Assembly (NCBI GenBank): GCA_009695395.1
Contig: SIBB01000028.1
Location: 1 to 16,327 of the forward strand
DNA length: 16,327 bases
DNA from: Pedosphaera sp.
Lineage (GTDB): Bacteria; Verrucomicrobiota; Verrucomicrobiia; Limisphaerales; SXTU01
Reading direction: 5' to 3'
Shown: positions 1 to 7,365 of the stretch, piece by piece
Layout: each line of letters starts with the position of its first letter
Position numbering within the stretch: the first letter of the stretch is position 1
Made by a program: the position numbers and the translations under genes
The notes under the pieces: model-generated
What the model was told of the DNA's origin: nothing
Database searches by the model: none
Seen by the model: only the letters and a program-made list of their open reading frames with translations

Positions 1-73
1 GCGTGGGCCGCACGTCGAGGCCCTTGGGGGCCTTGAGCAGGCGATTGGCGGCGGTGCCGCTGATGATGCGCAT
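1..73 (-). CDS. rsmD: 16S rRNA guanine-N2 methyltransferase RsmD, N-terminal 24 codons only
   Basis: Reading the minus strand from an ATG at 73 gives MRIISGTAANRLLKAPKG followed by LDVRPT, after which the window ends. This matches the conserved start of RsmD, whose N-terminal strand has the form MRIIaG...grxLxxPkG...tRPT. RsmD uses S-adenosylmethionine to methylate the 2-amino group of G966 in 16S rRNA during 30S assembly in the cytoplasm. The catalytic NPPY-type motif lies outside the window and cannot be checked. The gene lies 63 bp downstream of the jelly-roll gene on the same strand, so it could be read through from that operon or have its own promoter. No clear Shine-Dalgarno is visible. 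Identification rests on 24 residues but the pattern is distinctive. Confidence 0.8.
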   Translation of the reverse strand, partial: MRIISGTAANRLLKAPKGLDVRPT

Positions 74-136
74 GGGCGCAGCGTGCCGCAGCGGCGGCGG
101 GAAGTCAGGGAAGTTTGCGGGCCAACAGAACTTGCA

Positions 137-1432
137 TCACGGCCGGGACGGCAGCCGGCGGACCTCGCTCAGGTCGCCCGCGCGCAGCAGGAATTCCCCC
201 GCGCTCCGCTCCCGGCCACCGAGCCCTTCGGCGCGCAGCTCCAGTTGGTTGGCCAGCAGCCGCGAGCCGTCGGGGGTGAGGATTTCAAACTCCGCGCCGG
301 CTTCGGCCACTTCGCGCAGATGCACCGCCAACACCGAGCCTTCGGCCGAGTAGCTGCGGATGCCGAAGAGCACGGAGCTGATGCGGAGACGGCCCGGTTC
401 GCCCGCCAGGAGTTCGCCGTCCACGAAGTCGCCGTTGGCCAGCAGCGCACCGGGGCGGTTGGGGCGCAGGCGCGTGACTTGCGTCTCCGCGCGCGGCTCC
501 AGCAGCAGCCGGCTCACATTCACCAGCGAGACGTTCCACTCGCGGCCCAGCGCTTGCCAGCGCACGACGGAGCCGTCGGTGCCGAGAAACTTGCCGGCCA
601 GAATGCCGCCGTCGCGCAGGCGCAACTGCGGCAGCGGCAGCGGCGGCGTGCCGGCGTGCTGCAAGTCCACACCGCTGAAGGCCACCTTGACAGGGACACC
701 TTTCTTCAAGCCCGCCACCAGCAGGCCGAAGTGCGCCGCTTCGGGCAGCGGGAGCAGTTCGTTGCCGACCAGTCGCCACGTCTTGCCGTCCTCGCTCGTG
801 AACGCGGTGACTTGCTGCGCGCATCGTTCCAGTCGCAGCCAGATGCCCTGCGACCCCGTCGTGAAACTCTTCGAGGTCTCCTTGCCGGTTGCGGTGCGCC
901 AGCGCGTGAGGCCGGTCTTGCTGCCCCCGGAGAGGAGGAGGCAGGCCGGACCGCTGCCATCGAACCGCGCGAGCACGGCGAGGCCAGCGACCTTGAACTT
1001 GTCCTGGAACCGAGAAGCAACCTGCGGCGGCACGAACGCGGTCAACTGCGCCGTGTCGCCCACGGACTGCTGCACGAAGAAATGGCCGTCGTCCACCTGG
1101 TAGGCCGTCCCCGCGCCGGTGACGTGAAAGACGCCATTCGACTGGGTGAAGTCCCCCTCCGCCGGGACCGGGCCGACGCTCTGGGCGGTCCAGGTGGCGG
1201 GTTGGGTAGTGGCGACGGCACGGTCGAATGCGACGTTGCGCACGTTCGCCAGCGGCACGCGCTCGCTTGCCCCACCGGCGCGCGTGATGACGAAGGCTCC
1301 GGCCTCGAGAGAGATTTTTCCGGTGAAGGATTTACCGTCCAGCGTGGCGAGTGTGTCGGCGTGGGCTGTGAGCGAGACGGATAGAAAAGCCAGCCAGCCG
1401 CGGGCAAAAACTAACCTGATAAGACAGTTCAC
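137..1432 (-). CDS. Secreted jelly-roll protein with four DG-type scaffold modules
   Basis: A 431-residue protein starting at a GTG that overlaps the upstream gene's TGA (GTGA), so translation is probably coupled. Residues 1-25 form a signal peptide ending AHA|D, so export is likely. Residues about 27-70 are a small beta module (LDGKSFTGKI ... VPLANVRNVAF). Residues about 80-258 resemble a concanavalin-like jelly roll of the LamG/DUF1349 type (AGLAVLARFDG, IWLRLERCAQQVTAFTSEDG, TWRLVG, VKVAFSGVDL). Three more modules follow at about 268-312 (RLRDGGILAGKF), 328-373 (ANGDFVDGE, SSVLFGI) and 383-428 (ILTPDGSRLL). The same four modules occur in the same order in the neighbouring PA14 gene. No catalytic residues are recognisable. 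A role in binding a surface polymer or glycan is inferred from fold resemblance only. Confidence 0.85.
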   Translation of the reverse strand: MNCLIRLVFARGWLAFLSVSLTAHADTLATLDGKSFTGKISLEAGAFVITRAGGASERVPLANVRNVAFDRAVATTQPATWTAQSVGPVPAEGDFTQSNGVFHVTGAGTAYQVDDGHFFVQQSVGDTAQLTAFVPPQVASRFQDKFKVAGLAVLARFDGSGPACLLLSGGSKTGLTRWRTATGKETSKSFTTGSQGIWLRLERCAQQVTAFTSEDGKTWRLVGNELLPLPEAAHFGLLVAGLKKGVPVKVAFSGVDLQHAGTPPLPLPQLRLRDGGILAGKFLGTDGSVVRWQALGREWNVSLVNVSRLLLEPRAETQVTRLRPNRPGALLANGDFVDGELLAGEPGRLRISSVLFGIRSYSAEGSVLAVHLREVAEAGAEFEILTPDGSRLLANQLELRAEGLGGRERSAGEFLLRAGDLSEVRRLPSRP

Positions 1433-4400
1433 TTGAACTGCGCGCGGGCGCGCTTATCGAGGGTGGCCTTGGCGTCGGCCAGGAGCTTCTCGCTGTCCAG
1501 CTTCTTCTCGGCGGACTGCGCGACGAAGGTCTCCGCGCTCTGCACGGTGCGCTTGCGCAAGGCCACGTCGAGGTTCGCCCGGCCCAGCACGCTCTCGGCG
1601 CTGGTCTGCTGGAGCTTCAACTGGTTCCGCTCCGCCGCGAACTTCAGAATGATGTTCCAGAGGTCGGTGTTCTCCTTGTCCAAGTTCTTCCGCACCGTGT
1701 CCAACTCCGTCACCTTCGCGCCCAACTCAGTGAGCTGCTTATCCTTGATGGCCTTGGTCTCGGCGAGTTTTGCGTCGGCCTGTTTCAACTGTTCCTCCGC
1801 CTTGAGGCGCGCGTCCTTCATGTCGCGGTCGGTCTTCTCGAAGGCGGTTTGGACGACCTTCGCGGCGGTGGACTTGACGGCGAACTCCGCAGTCAACCGG
1901 TCTAGCTCGCGCTTCTTGGCGAGGTCATCGGCTTGAAGCTTGTCACGCTTCAGGCGGACTTCCTCGGCGGTGCGGGTCTTGGCGGCGAGGTCGGCGTTCG
2001 CCTTGTCGGCAGCGGTTTTAGCCTCGGCGACTTTCTGCGCGGTGATGGTTTTGTCGAGCGCCATCCGGCGCAACAATTCGCCGTGGTCGCGCACGAGTTT
2101 ATCTGCGAGCAGCTTGGCGGTTTCCGCCGGCTTCTTCGCCTCGTCGCGCGCGGTGGCGGCTTTGGCCAAGTCGGACCGCGAAGTATTCCAAGCCGTCTCC
2201 GCCTTGGCGCGCGCGGCGTTGCTTTGCTCCGCCGCCAGCGCGGCGGCCTTGCGGCCAGCGTCAGCGTTCTTGCTGCGGTTGGTCTCTTCCAGCTTTGCGA
2301 TGACCAGTCGGTTGCGGGCACCCGCGAGGGCCGCTTCCGCCGCCGACATCTCGGCGTTCAGCTTGGCGTGGGTTTTGTCGCGGTTCACCGTGGCCGCGAG
2401 AAACTCCTGCGCACGCTGCGCATACACGGCTTTCTGCTTGTCGTGCTGCGCCTTGAGCTTGTCAGTCTCGGCGTTCTTGGCGTCGTGAACTTCCATCGCC
2501 TTCTTCGCGGCGAGGCGGAACTCCTCGGTCTTGGTCTCGGCGTCCTTGAGTTCGGCGCGGGCTTTGGCGAGGGCCTCCTCCTGCTCGGCCAGCTTGGCGA
2601 GAGTGGCCTTGAGCAAGCGGTCGGCCTCGGTGGCGGCGTCCAGCTCGCTGCGGACTTTCCGCTCATCCTCGGCGTCCATGCGGGCGCGCTTGTCGTTCTC
2701 GGCGACAACGAGCGTGCGCACGCCATCGGCCTTGGCCTTCCACTCGCGCTCGGCGGCGGCGTCCATCTTGATGGACTCGGCGTGGACGGAGGTCGGGCCA
2801 AGGTGCAGCGAGGTGGAGAAGAGATTTGTGCCTCTGCCCTGCCGCAACTCGGTCAACTCCTGCGCCGGCACGCGGTAGCCGCGCAACGTGGCGTCGTCCA
2901 TCGTCAAGCCCTCCGCGGTCATCTGAAACTTCTTCACGAGCAACACCGAGCCGTCGCTGGCGCGGATGCGGAAGGTCGGCGAGCCGGGCGCGGGGTCGCG
3001 CAGGATGACGGCGACGACTTCGTAGGTGGCGTCGAAGAACTTCAGGCCGAACAGGACGGAGCTCATCTTCACGCGGCCCCGTTCGTAGCCCTTGAACTCA
3101 CCGTCCACGAAGTCGCCGTTCACCAGCAGGATGCCGGCGCGGCCGGGCTCAATCTTCGCGGCGCGCTGGGCAGAGAGGTTTTGGAAGACGATGCGGGCGG
3201 CGTTGACGGTGGAGAGGGTGAAGTCCTTCTGCGCGCCGCCGAATTGCATGGCGGTGTCGTCGGCCGAGACGAGCGGCGCGGCGAGGAAGGAGCCATCCCA
3301 CGTCACGACGCCGCGGTCGAGTCCGAGGCGGCGCTCGCCGGGTGAGGGCGCGCTGGGGGCGTTCGGCGGATAGAGGCGGCTGGCGGGGATGATGCCGAGC
3401 GGCGTGGAGGGACTGCTCCACTTGAGCTTCGCCATCGCGGGCGGCTTCGCGGAAAAATACTCGATGGTGAGCGGGTAGAACTGTCCGGCGTTCAGTGTGG
3501 TGGGCAGGCTCACGAGCGTGGTCGCCTGCTGCCGCCACTCGTCCATGATTTGCCGATCGCCGAGCCACACGCGCACGCCGTCGTCGGCTTCGAGGTGGAA
3601 GGTGTAGTTCTCCGCGTGCTGGGCCTGGACCTGGCCGGTCCAGCGCACGGAGAAGTTTTCCGTGGGCACGCCGGGTGCAGCGGGTTTGTCGGTCCAGTCG
3701 AAATTCACCTGCGCGTCGAGGCGCTTGAGGAGTTCGCCGGTGCAGTCGGGGCGCGAGAAGTAGGTGCCGAGCAGGCCGTGCTGGGGCCGGCGTGCGCTCG
3801 ACTCGGCGGGGCGCGAGGGCGTGAGCACGTCGGCGGGAATGGGGACTTTGCGTTGCGAGGCGCTGCTCCAGAGCAGGCGCATCTTCGCCTCTTTGCTCGT
3901 GCTGAAGTGTTCGAGGCGGAGGTCGTAGCGCTGCCCGGCGGTGAGCGGGACGACGGTGCTGAAGAACTCACCGGGCGGGTCGCGCCATTGGTCGAGGATG
4001 AGCTGGCCGTCGAGCCACAGACGCGCGCCGCCGCCGGCCTCGACGTGGAAGGTGTAGCTCTCGGTGAACTGCGCGGCGACCTGGCCGCTCCACCGGACGC
4101 TGAACGACTGTGCGGGCAACTCGGCCACCGGCGCGTTCTCGCCCCAGTTGAAATCCAACTGCGGGTCAACGCGCGTGAGGGCGCTGCTGCTGTCGAGTTC
4201 CGTGCGGCGGTAGTAAGCGGCGAGCAAGCCCTGCGTGGGCGCGGGGACGCCGGGCTTCGTGCCGATGGCGGCGTGAAGCTGGCTGCGCGGGATGAGGCTC
4301 TTCGGAATGCCGGGGCCGGTCCACGAGAGGCGCAGGCGGGCGGGGCCGAGGTTGTCGTAGTATTCGAGGCGGAGGTCGTAGCGCTGGCCGGCGGTGAGGT

Positions 4401-4938
4401 CGAGGTCGCCGGAGATTTCCGCGCTGTCGGCCACCCGCCAGGCGTCGCAGATGAGGCGGTCGGCCAGCCAGAGTCGCGCGCCGTCGTCAGCGTCGAGGTG
4501 GAAGGTGAACTTGCCGGAGACCGGCGCTTCGAGCTGCCCAGCCCAGCGCGCGCTGAAATAATCCTTCTGCACGCCGGCAATCGGCTCGCCGGTCTCCCAG
4601 TCGAAGTGGACCGTCTCGTCGAGGCGATGCACCGCCCGCCCGCTCAAGTCCACGCGCTCGTAGTAGGTGCCGAGGAGGCCGTTACCGCGGCCCTTCATCA
4701 ACGCGGCGACCTCGGGCGGGAGCGTGGTGGTGGTGCCGCTGGTGAAGGTGGCTTGGTCGAGATTGGCGAGCGGGAATCGCTGCTGCGCGCCGTTGGCGAG
4801 GGTGATTTTGACCCCGGCGGGCGCGTCGAGCTGGACGGTGCCTTCGAGGAACTTGCCGTCGCGGGTGCGGAGGGAACCGGCCGTTGCGCTGGCTAATGAA
4901 GCGAACGCCAGAAGGAAGACCGCGAACTTCGTTTGCAT
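1429..4938 (-). CDS. Large secreted protein: three PA14 domains plus long C-terminal coiled coil
   Basis: A 1169-residue protein. The ATG at 4938 is preferred over an in-frame TTG at 4944 because AGGA lies 7 nt before the ATG and only 1 nt from the TTG. Residues 1 to about 21 are a signal peptide. A small DG module follows at about 22-66. PA14 domains, beta-sandwiches that often bind carbohydrate in the cell envelope, lie near 86-222, 236-372 and 387-525, each with GLLgtYY/YF, FDW/FNW, F(S)xRWxGQ and ARLWL/VRVWL motifs. Domains 1 and 3 keep the Asp pair (ADDG); domain 2 has AGGG. Three further modules at about 540-698 match those of the downstream jelly-roll gene. From about 725 to the C-terminus the sequence is Ala/Lys/Glu/Leu-rich coiled coil with almost no Pro or Gly. 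The long coiled coil suggests an extended stalk or a bridge across the periplasm. The exact role is unknown. Confidence 0.9.
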   Translation of the reverse strand: MQTKFAVFLLAFASLASATAGSLRTRDGKFLEGTVQLDAPAGVKITLANGAQQRFPLANLDQATFTSGTTTTLPPEVAALMKGRGNGLLGTYYERVDLSGRAVHRLDETVHFDWETGEPIAGVQKDYFSARWAGQLEAPVSGKFTFHLDADDGARLWLADRLICDAWRVADSAEISGDLDLTAGQRYDLRLEYYDNLGPARLRLSWTGPGIPKSLIPRSQLHAAIGTKPGVPAPTQGLLAAYYRRTELDSSSALTRVDPQLDFNWGENAPVAELPAQSFSVRWSGQVAAQFTESYTFHVEAGGGARLWLDGQLILDQWRDPPGEFFSTVVPLTAGQRYDLRLEHFSTSKEAKMRLLWSSASQRKVPIPADVLTPSRPAESSARRPQHGLLGTYFSRPDCTGELLKRLDAQVNFDWTDKPAAPGVPTENFSVRWTGQVQAQHAENYTFHLEADDGVRVWLGDRQIMDEWRQQATTLVSLPTTLNAGQFYPLTIEYFSAKPPAMAKLKWSSPSTPLGIIPASRLYPPNAPSAPSPGERRLGLDRGVVTWDGSFLAAPLVSADDTAMQFGGAQKDFTLSTVNAARIVFQNLSAQRAAKIEPGRAGILLVNGDFVDGEFKGYERGRVKMSSVLFGLKFFDATYEVVAVILRDPAPGSPTFRIRASDGSVLLVKKFQMTAEGLTMDDATLRGYRVPAQELTELRQGRGTNLFSTSLHLGPTSVHAESIKMDAAAEREWKAKADGVRTLVVAENDKRARMDAEDERKVRSELDAATEADRLLKATLAKLAEQEEALAKARAELKDAETKTEEFRLAAKKAMEVHDAKNAETDKLKAQHDKQKAVYAQRAQEFLAATVNRDKTHAKLNAEMSAAEAALAGARNRLVIAKLEETNRSKNADAGRKAAALAAEQSNAARAKAETAWNTSRSDLAKAATARDEAKKPAETAKLLADKLVRDHGELLRRMALDKTITAQKVAEAKTAADKANADLAAKTRTAEEVRLKRDKLQADDLAKKRELDRLTAEFAVKSTAAKVVQTAFEKTDRDMKDARLKAEEQLKQADAKLAETKAIKDKQLTELGAKVTELDTVRKNLDKENTDLWNIILKFAAERNQLKLQQTSAESVLGRANLDVALRKRTVQSAETFVAQSAEKKLDSEKLLADAKATLDKRARAQFK

Positions 4939-4945
4939 TGCCAAA

Positions 4946-4950
4946 TCCTA
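4946..4950 (-). promoter_or_regulatory. Shine-Dalgarno deciding the PA14 gene start
   Basis: On the minus strand TAGGA lies 7 nt before the ATG at 4938. Its TAG is the stop codon of the upstream toroid gene, so the ribosome-binding site and the upstream stop overlap. An upstream in-frame TTG at 4944 would be only 1 nt from AGGA, too close to be used. The arrangement favours translational coupling of the two genes. Confidence 0.6.
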
Positions 4951-6009
4951 CCGCTGATACAGCGGGATGTAATGATACGGCATCGCCAGAATCATCGTGT
5001 AAACCGCCGTGCAGAAGGTCGGGCCGACGCCACCGCGACCGCGCGCTTCCCAGTAGGCTACGTCGCCCTGCTTGACGACTTGCGCGAGGAGGATGTCCTT
5101 CATCTTGGGATACCACTTCTGCCATGTCTCGCCGCCGACCATGTATTGCGCGGAGGCGGCGTAGAAGTTGCCGTAGGTGAACCACTCGTGGTCCTCGCGG
5201 AGGTTGTCGAAGAGGTAGGTGGAGCCTTTCTTCACCATCGGGTCTTCGTAGAGGCCGCAGACTTGCAGGGAGTAAATCGCCGCCGCCGTGCGCGCGAAGC
5301 CGGGGTCACGCTGCGGTTGGTAGCAGAAGCCGCCGGTGCGCTCGTCCTGGCAGCGCTTCACGTAGGCGACCGCCTCGTCAATGGTGCGCTGGGGCACTTC
5401 GAGGCCGCCGTTCTTCGCCGCGCGGATGGCGACGAGCGCCAGCACGGTCACGGAGATGTCGGCGTCCTTGGCGATGGGCCGATAGCGCCAGCCGCCTTCG
5501 TGGCCGGCCTCGGTGGCTTGCGCGCTGATGATGACCTTCACGGCCTTGTCGAGCTTGGCCCGCATGGTCGGGGACTTGGTCTGGCCATAGAGCTCGGCGA
5601 GCGCGATGGTGGCGATGCCGTGGGAATACATGTATTGGCCGTCGCTCCTCATGTTGTAGAGGCCGTCGGGGCCGATGGAGTCGAGGAGGTAGTTCATCCC
5701 GGCGGTGACGTGCTTGCCGTATTCGCCCTCGCCGGGGAGGTGGCCGGCGGCTTGGAAGGCCATGAGGGTGTAGCCGGTCATCGCGACCTGACGTTTGGCT
5801 TCCTCGCCGCTGAAGCCCCACGCGCCGGAGGGCTGCTGCTTCGACGCGAGATACTTGAGGCCGCCCTTGATGACAGCTTCGGTTTTGGCGTCCACGATGA
5901 CGGTGTCCTTGGGACGCGTGGGGGAGCCGGCGGCAGCGGCGGCGAAGCTGGCTTGCGTCAGTGCGCTGAGGCAGAGGGCGGCGAGCGCGGACTGGAGGAG
6001 TTTTTTCAC
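4948..6009 (-). CDS. Secreted prenyltransferase/squalene-oxidase repeat (alpha/alpha toroid) protein
   Basis: A 353-residue protein starting at GTG, with a classic signal peptide (MKKLLQSALAALCLSALTQ, cleaved near residue 23). The body has QW-like repeats of the terpenoid-cyclase/protein-prenyltransferase superfamily: QQPSGAWGF (58-66), a repeat ending GGWRYRP (172-178) and CQDERTGGFCYQP (220-232). Also present are MYSHGIATIALAELYG (127-142) and DADISVTVLAL (182-192), typical of the secreted version of this family in planctomycetes and verrucomicrobia. The DxDD or DCTAE acid motifs of squalene-hopene and oxidosqualene cyclases are not visible, so a cyclase activity should not be assumed; the toroid may be a binding scaffold. 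It is the first gene of a minus-strand operon, followed 9 bp later by the PA14/coiled-coil gene. No convincing promoter or Shine-Dalgarno was found upstream. Confidence 0.85.
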   Translation of the reverse strand: MKKLLQSALAALCLSALTQASFAAAAAGSPTRPKDTVIVDAKTEAVIKGGLKYLASKQQPSGAWGFSGEEAKRQVAMTGYTLMAFQAAGHLPGEGEYGKHVTAGMNYLLDSIGPDGLYNMRSDGQYMYSHGIATIALAELYGQTKSPTMRAKLDKAVKVIISAQATEAGHEGGWRYRPIAKDADISVTVLALVAIRAAKNGGLEVPQRTIDEAVAYVKRCQDERTGGFCYQPQRDPGFARTAAAIYSLQVCGLYEDPMVKKGSTYLFDNLREDHEWFTYGNFYAASAQYMVGGETWQKWYPKMKDILLAQVVKQGDVAYWEARGRGGVGPTFCTAVYTMILAMPYHYIPLYQR

Positions 6010-6098
6010 GGTAATTTTAGTCGTAGCAGCCGACGCAGAGGATGGCTGGCAAGTTCACGGAAAGAAGGAGTGCGGAGCCTGGCTCTGCGTGTCGGCCC

Positions 6099-6193
6099 AG
6101 TAGGTCAGTGCTTCCAGCCGGACTCCTGAGTTTTCGGAACCGCTCAAGCGGGGTTTTTTCAATTGAAAGTCAGCATGGAAGCGCTGACCTGCT
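6099..6193. repeat. 95-bp imperfect inverted-repeat element, MITE- or REP-like
   Basis: Terminal arms of 18 bp face each other: AGTAGGTCAGTGCTTCCA (6099-6116) and TGGAAGCGCTGACCTGCT (6176-6193). They match at 16 of 18 positions, and on plus-strand RNA both exceptions are G-U wobbles. Inside lie a short hairpin CCGC-TCAA-GCGG (6140-6151) followed by T6, and the 12-bp palindrome TTTCAATTGAAA (6157-6168). The right end touches the stop codon of the DUF3299 gene at 6194, so the element would sit in that gene's 3' untranslated RNA. There is no coding capacity and no transposase nearby. It could be a non-autonomous mobile element, a REP-type dispersed repeat or a structured 3' end; copy number in the genome would decide. 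Confidence 0.65.
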
Positions 6194-6832
6194 TCACAAG
6201 TCCAACGGCCCGGCCAGTTTCTCCCCATCCATCTGGTAGATGCCGACGAGGTAGCCGTTCTCCCGGATTTCGCCCACGTGCAGCTTGCCATAAAGCGTCA
6301 CGGCCTGGTCCATGAGGGGCTTCACGCCCTTGCCGGTCATCTTCACGCTCACCCACTCGTTGATTTTCGGGACGGTGCCGTAGCAGCACATGGACTGGTC
6401 GCGCATCACGAGCAACTCGGTGATGAGGCCGCCCTCGACCTTCAAGGGGAGCATGAAGCCCTTGAGCGCCACGCGCTGCTTGTCGAAGGCCTTCACGTTG
6501 GCGGGAATCTGGTCCTTGGGCGGCGCGACGGGTTTGGCGGGGGCGTTCGTGCCGGCGGGAGCGTCGTCGGGGATGTCGTAGTTGAAGGCCGCGAGCCGGT
6601 CGAAGCCGACGATGAGGAAGTCGCCGTCCTTCTGCACAGGGCCGAGGGCGGGGGCGTTCGTCCCGACCAGCCCGATGGCGGGTGCGGCGTTAGTAGGTGT
6701 GGCGGGAGTCAGCTTCTGGATAGGCGCGCCGCGGACTTCTTTCTTCGCGGCCTTGGGCGCGTCGGCGGCCGTGGCGAGGAAGGCGGCGGTGAGAGCGAGC
6801 GCGGCGGCGGGGAAAACGTGTTTGAGGTTCAT
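6194..6832 (-). CDS. Exported DUF3299 family protein
   Basis: A 212-residue protein starting at ATG 6832, 7 bp after the stop of the His-rich lipoprotein gene. Residues 1-23 form an Ala-rich signal peptide. Residues about 24-110 are low-complexity Ala/Pro/Thr, probably a linker around a short segment (DGDFLIVGFDRLAAFNYDI, 69-87). The conserved part, about 115-212, matches DUF3299: ALKGFMLPLK (122-131), then MRDQSMCCYGTVPKINEW (143-160) and VTLYGKLHVGE. That central stretch corresponds to the position where other DUF3299 proteins have a GACIHVPPPPPNQ-like motif. Cys149 and Cys150 are adjacent and could bind metal or form a disulfide. The biochemical function of DUF3299 is not established. Pairing with a His-rich lipoprotein hints at a metal-related envelope role, which is an inference. 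Confidence 0.85.
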   Translation of the reverse strand: MNLKHVFPAAALALTAAFLATAADAPKAAKKEVRGAPIQKLTPATPTNAAPAIGLVGTNAPALGPVQKDGDFLIVGFDRLAAFNYDIPDDAPAGTNAPAKPVAPPKDQIPANVKAFDKQRVALKGFMLPLKVEGGLITELLVMRDQSMCCYGTVPKINEWVSVKMTGKGVKPLMDQAVTLYGKLHVGEIRENGYLVGIYQMDGEKLAGPLDL

Positions 6833-6839
6833 AGTCGCT

Positions 6840-7337
6840 TCACTTTTTGACGGCTTCCGGCGCGCTGCCCTTCGGAAAGTTAAATTTGAGGGCGGTGTAG
6901 TCCTTGCCCTTGACGGACACGCTCTTCAAAATCGCATCGAAGCTTTTCGCCGTCTTGAGCCAGTCCGCCTGCACCTCGAACTGCGAGGTGTCGCCGGCCT
7001 TCTCGCCGGTCGCGGCGTTGGCGACGGCCTTGAGCGTGAGCATTTCGGCCTTGCCTCCGACGGTTGCGGCCAGCTCCAGCGACTCCTGCGTGATGCGCTG
7101 GAAGCCGCTCATGTGTGCCTTGAGCACGTAGCAGGTGAGCTTGCCTGCCGTCGCATCGAGCACGAACTCCAGATGCGCCTCCTCCTCGCCGAGGTCAATC
7201 GCCGTCCCGCCGTGCGGCGGCTCGTGGTGGTGGCCACCGCCGTGGCTGTGGCTGTGCGAGGAGGAACTGCTGGGCTTGCAACCAGTGAAGGTGGCGAGCG
7301 ACAAGACGGCGAAGAGGGCGAACAAAGTTTTCATCAT
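6840..7337 (-). CDS. Histidine-rich lipoprotein, possible periplasmic metal-binding protein
   Basis: A 165-residue protein beginning ATGATG at 7337 (the second ATG, 7334, is equally possible). The lipobox LATFTGC places the lipidated Cys at residue 20. A Ser linker and a His cluster follow: HSHSHGGGHHHEPPHGG (28-44), seven His within 15 residues, the kind of stretch that binds Zn, Ni or Cu. The rest (HLEFVLDATAGKLTCYVLKAH, in two parts 55-66 and 67-75, then a beta-rich region) looks like a compact exported domain ending FNFPKG. I do not recognise a named family, although short His-rich lipoproteins with an HGG...HLEFVLD core seem usual in this phylum. It is the first gene of a two-gene unit with the DUF3299 gene. 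A promoter candidate lies just upstream. Confidence 0.8.
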   Translation of the reverse strand: MMKTLFALFAVLSLATFTGCKPSSSSSHSHSHGGGHHHEPPHGGTAIDLGEEEAHLEFVLDATAGKLTCYVLKAHMSGFQRITQESLELAATVGGKAEMLTLKAVANAATGEKAGDTSQFEVQADWLKTAKSFDAILKSVSVKGKDYTALKFNFPKGSAPEAVKK

Positions 7338-7365
7338 AATTCAACGGTCAGAGACAACGCCCAAT

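Noticed and set aside
4942..4944. TTG start for the PA14 gene
   Set aside because: It is 1 nt from AGGA, while the ATG at 4938 is 7 nt away and begins a proper signal peptide.
83..5000. Long open frames on the plus strand opposite the secreted operon (for example 83-1384, 1933-3345, 3550-4896)
   Set aside because: They are by-products of high GC: their translations are rich in Arg, Gly and Ala without domains, signal peptides or start sites, while the minus-strand frames have clear domains.
6140..6159. Rho-independent terminator on the plus strand (CCGC-TCAA-GCGG then T6)
   Set aside because: No plus-strand gene reads into it, the stem is only 4 bp, and on the minus strand the T-run falls on the wrong side; it is better seen as part of the 95-bp inverted repeat.
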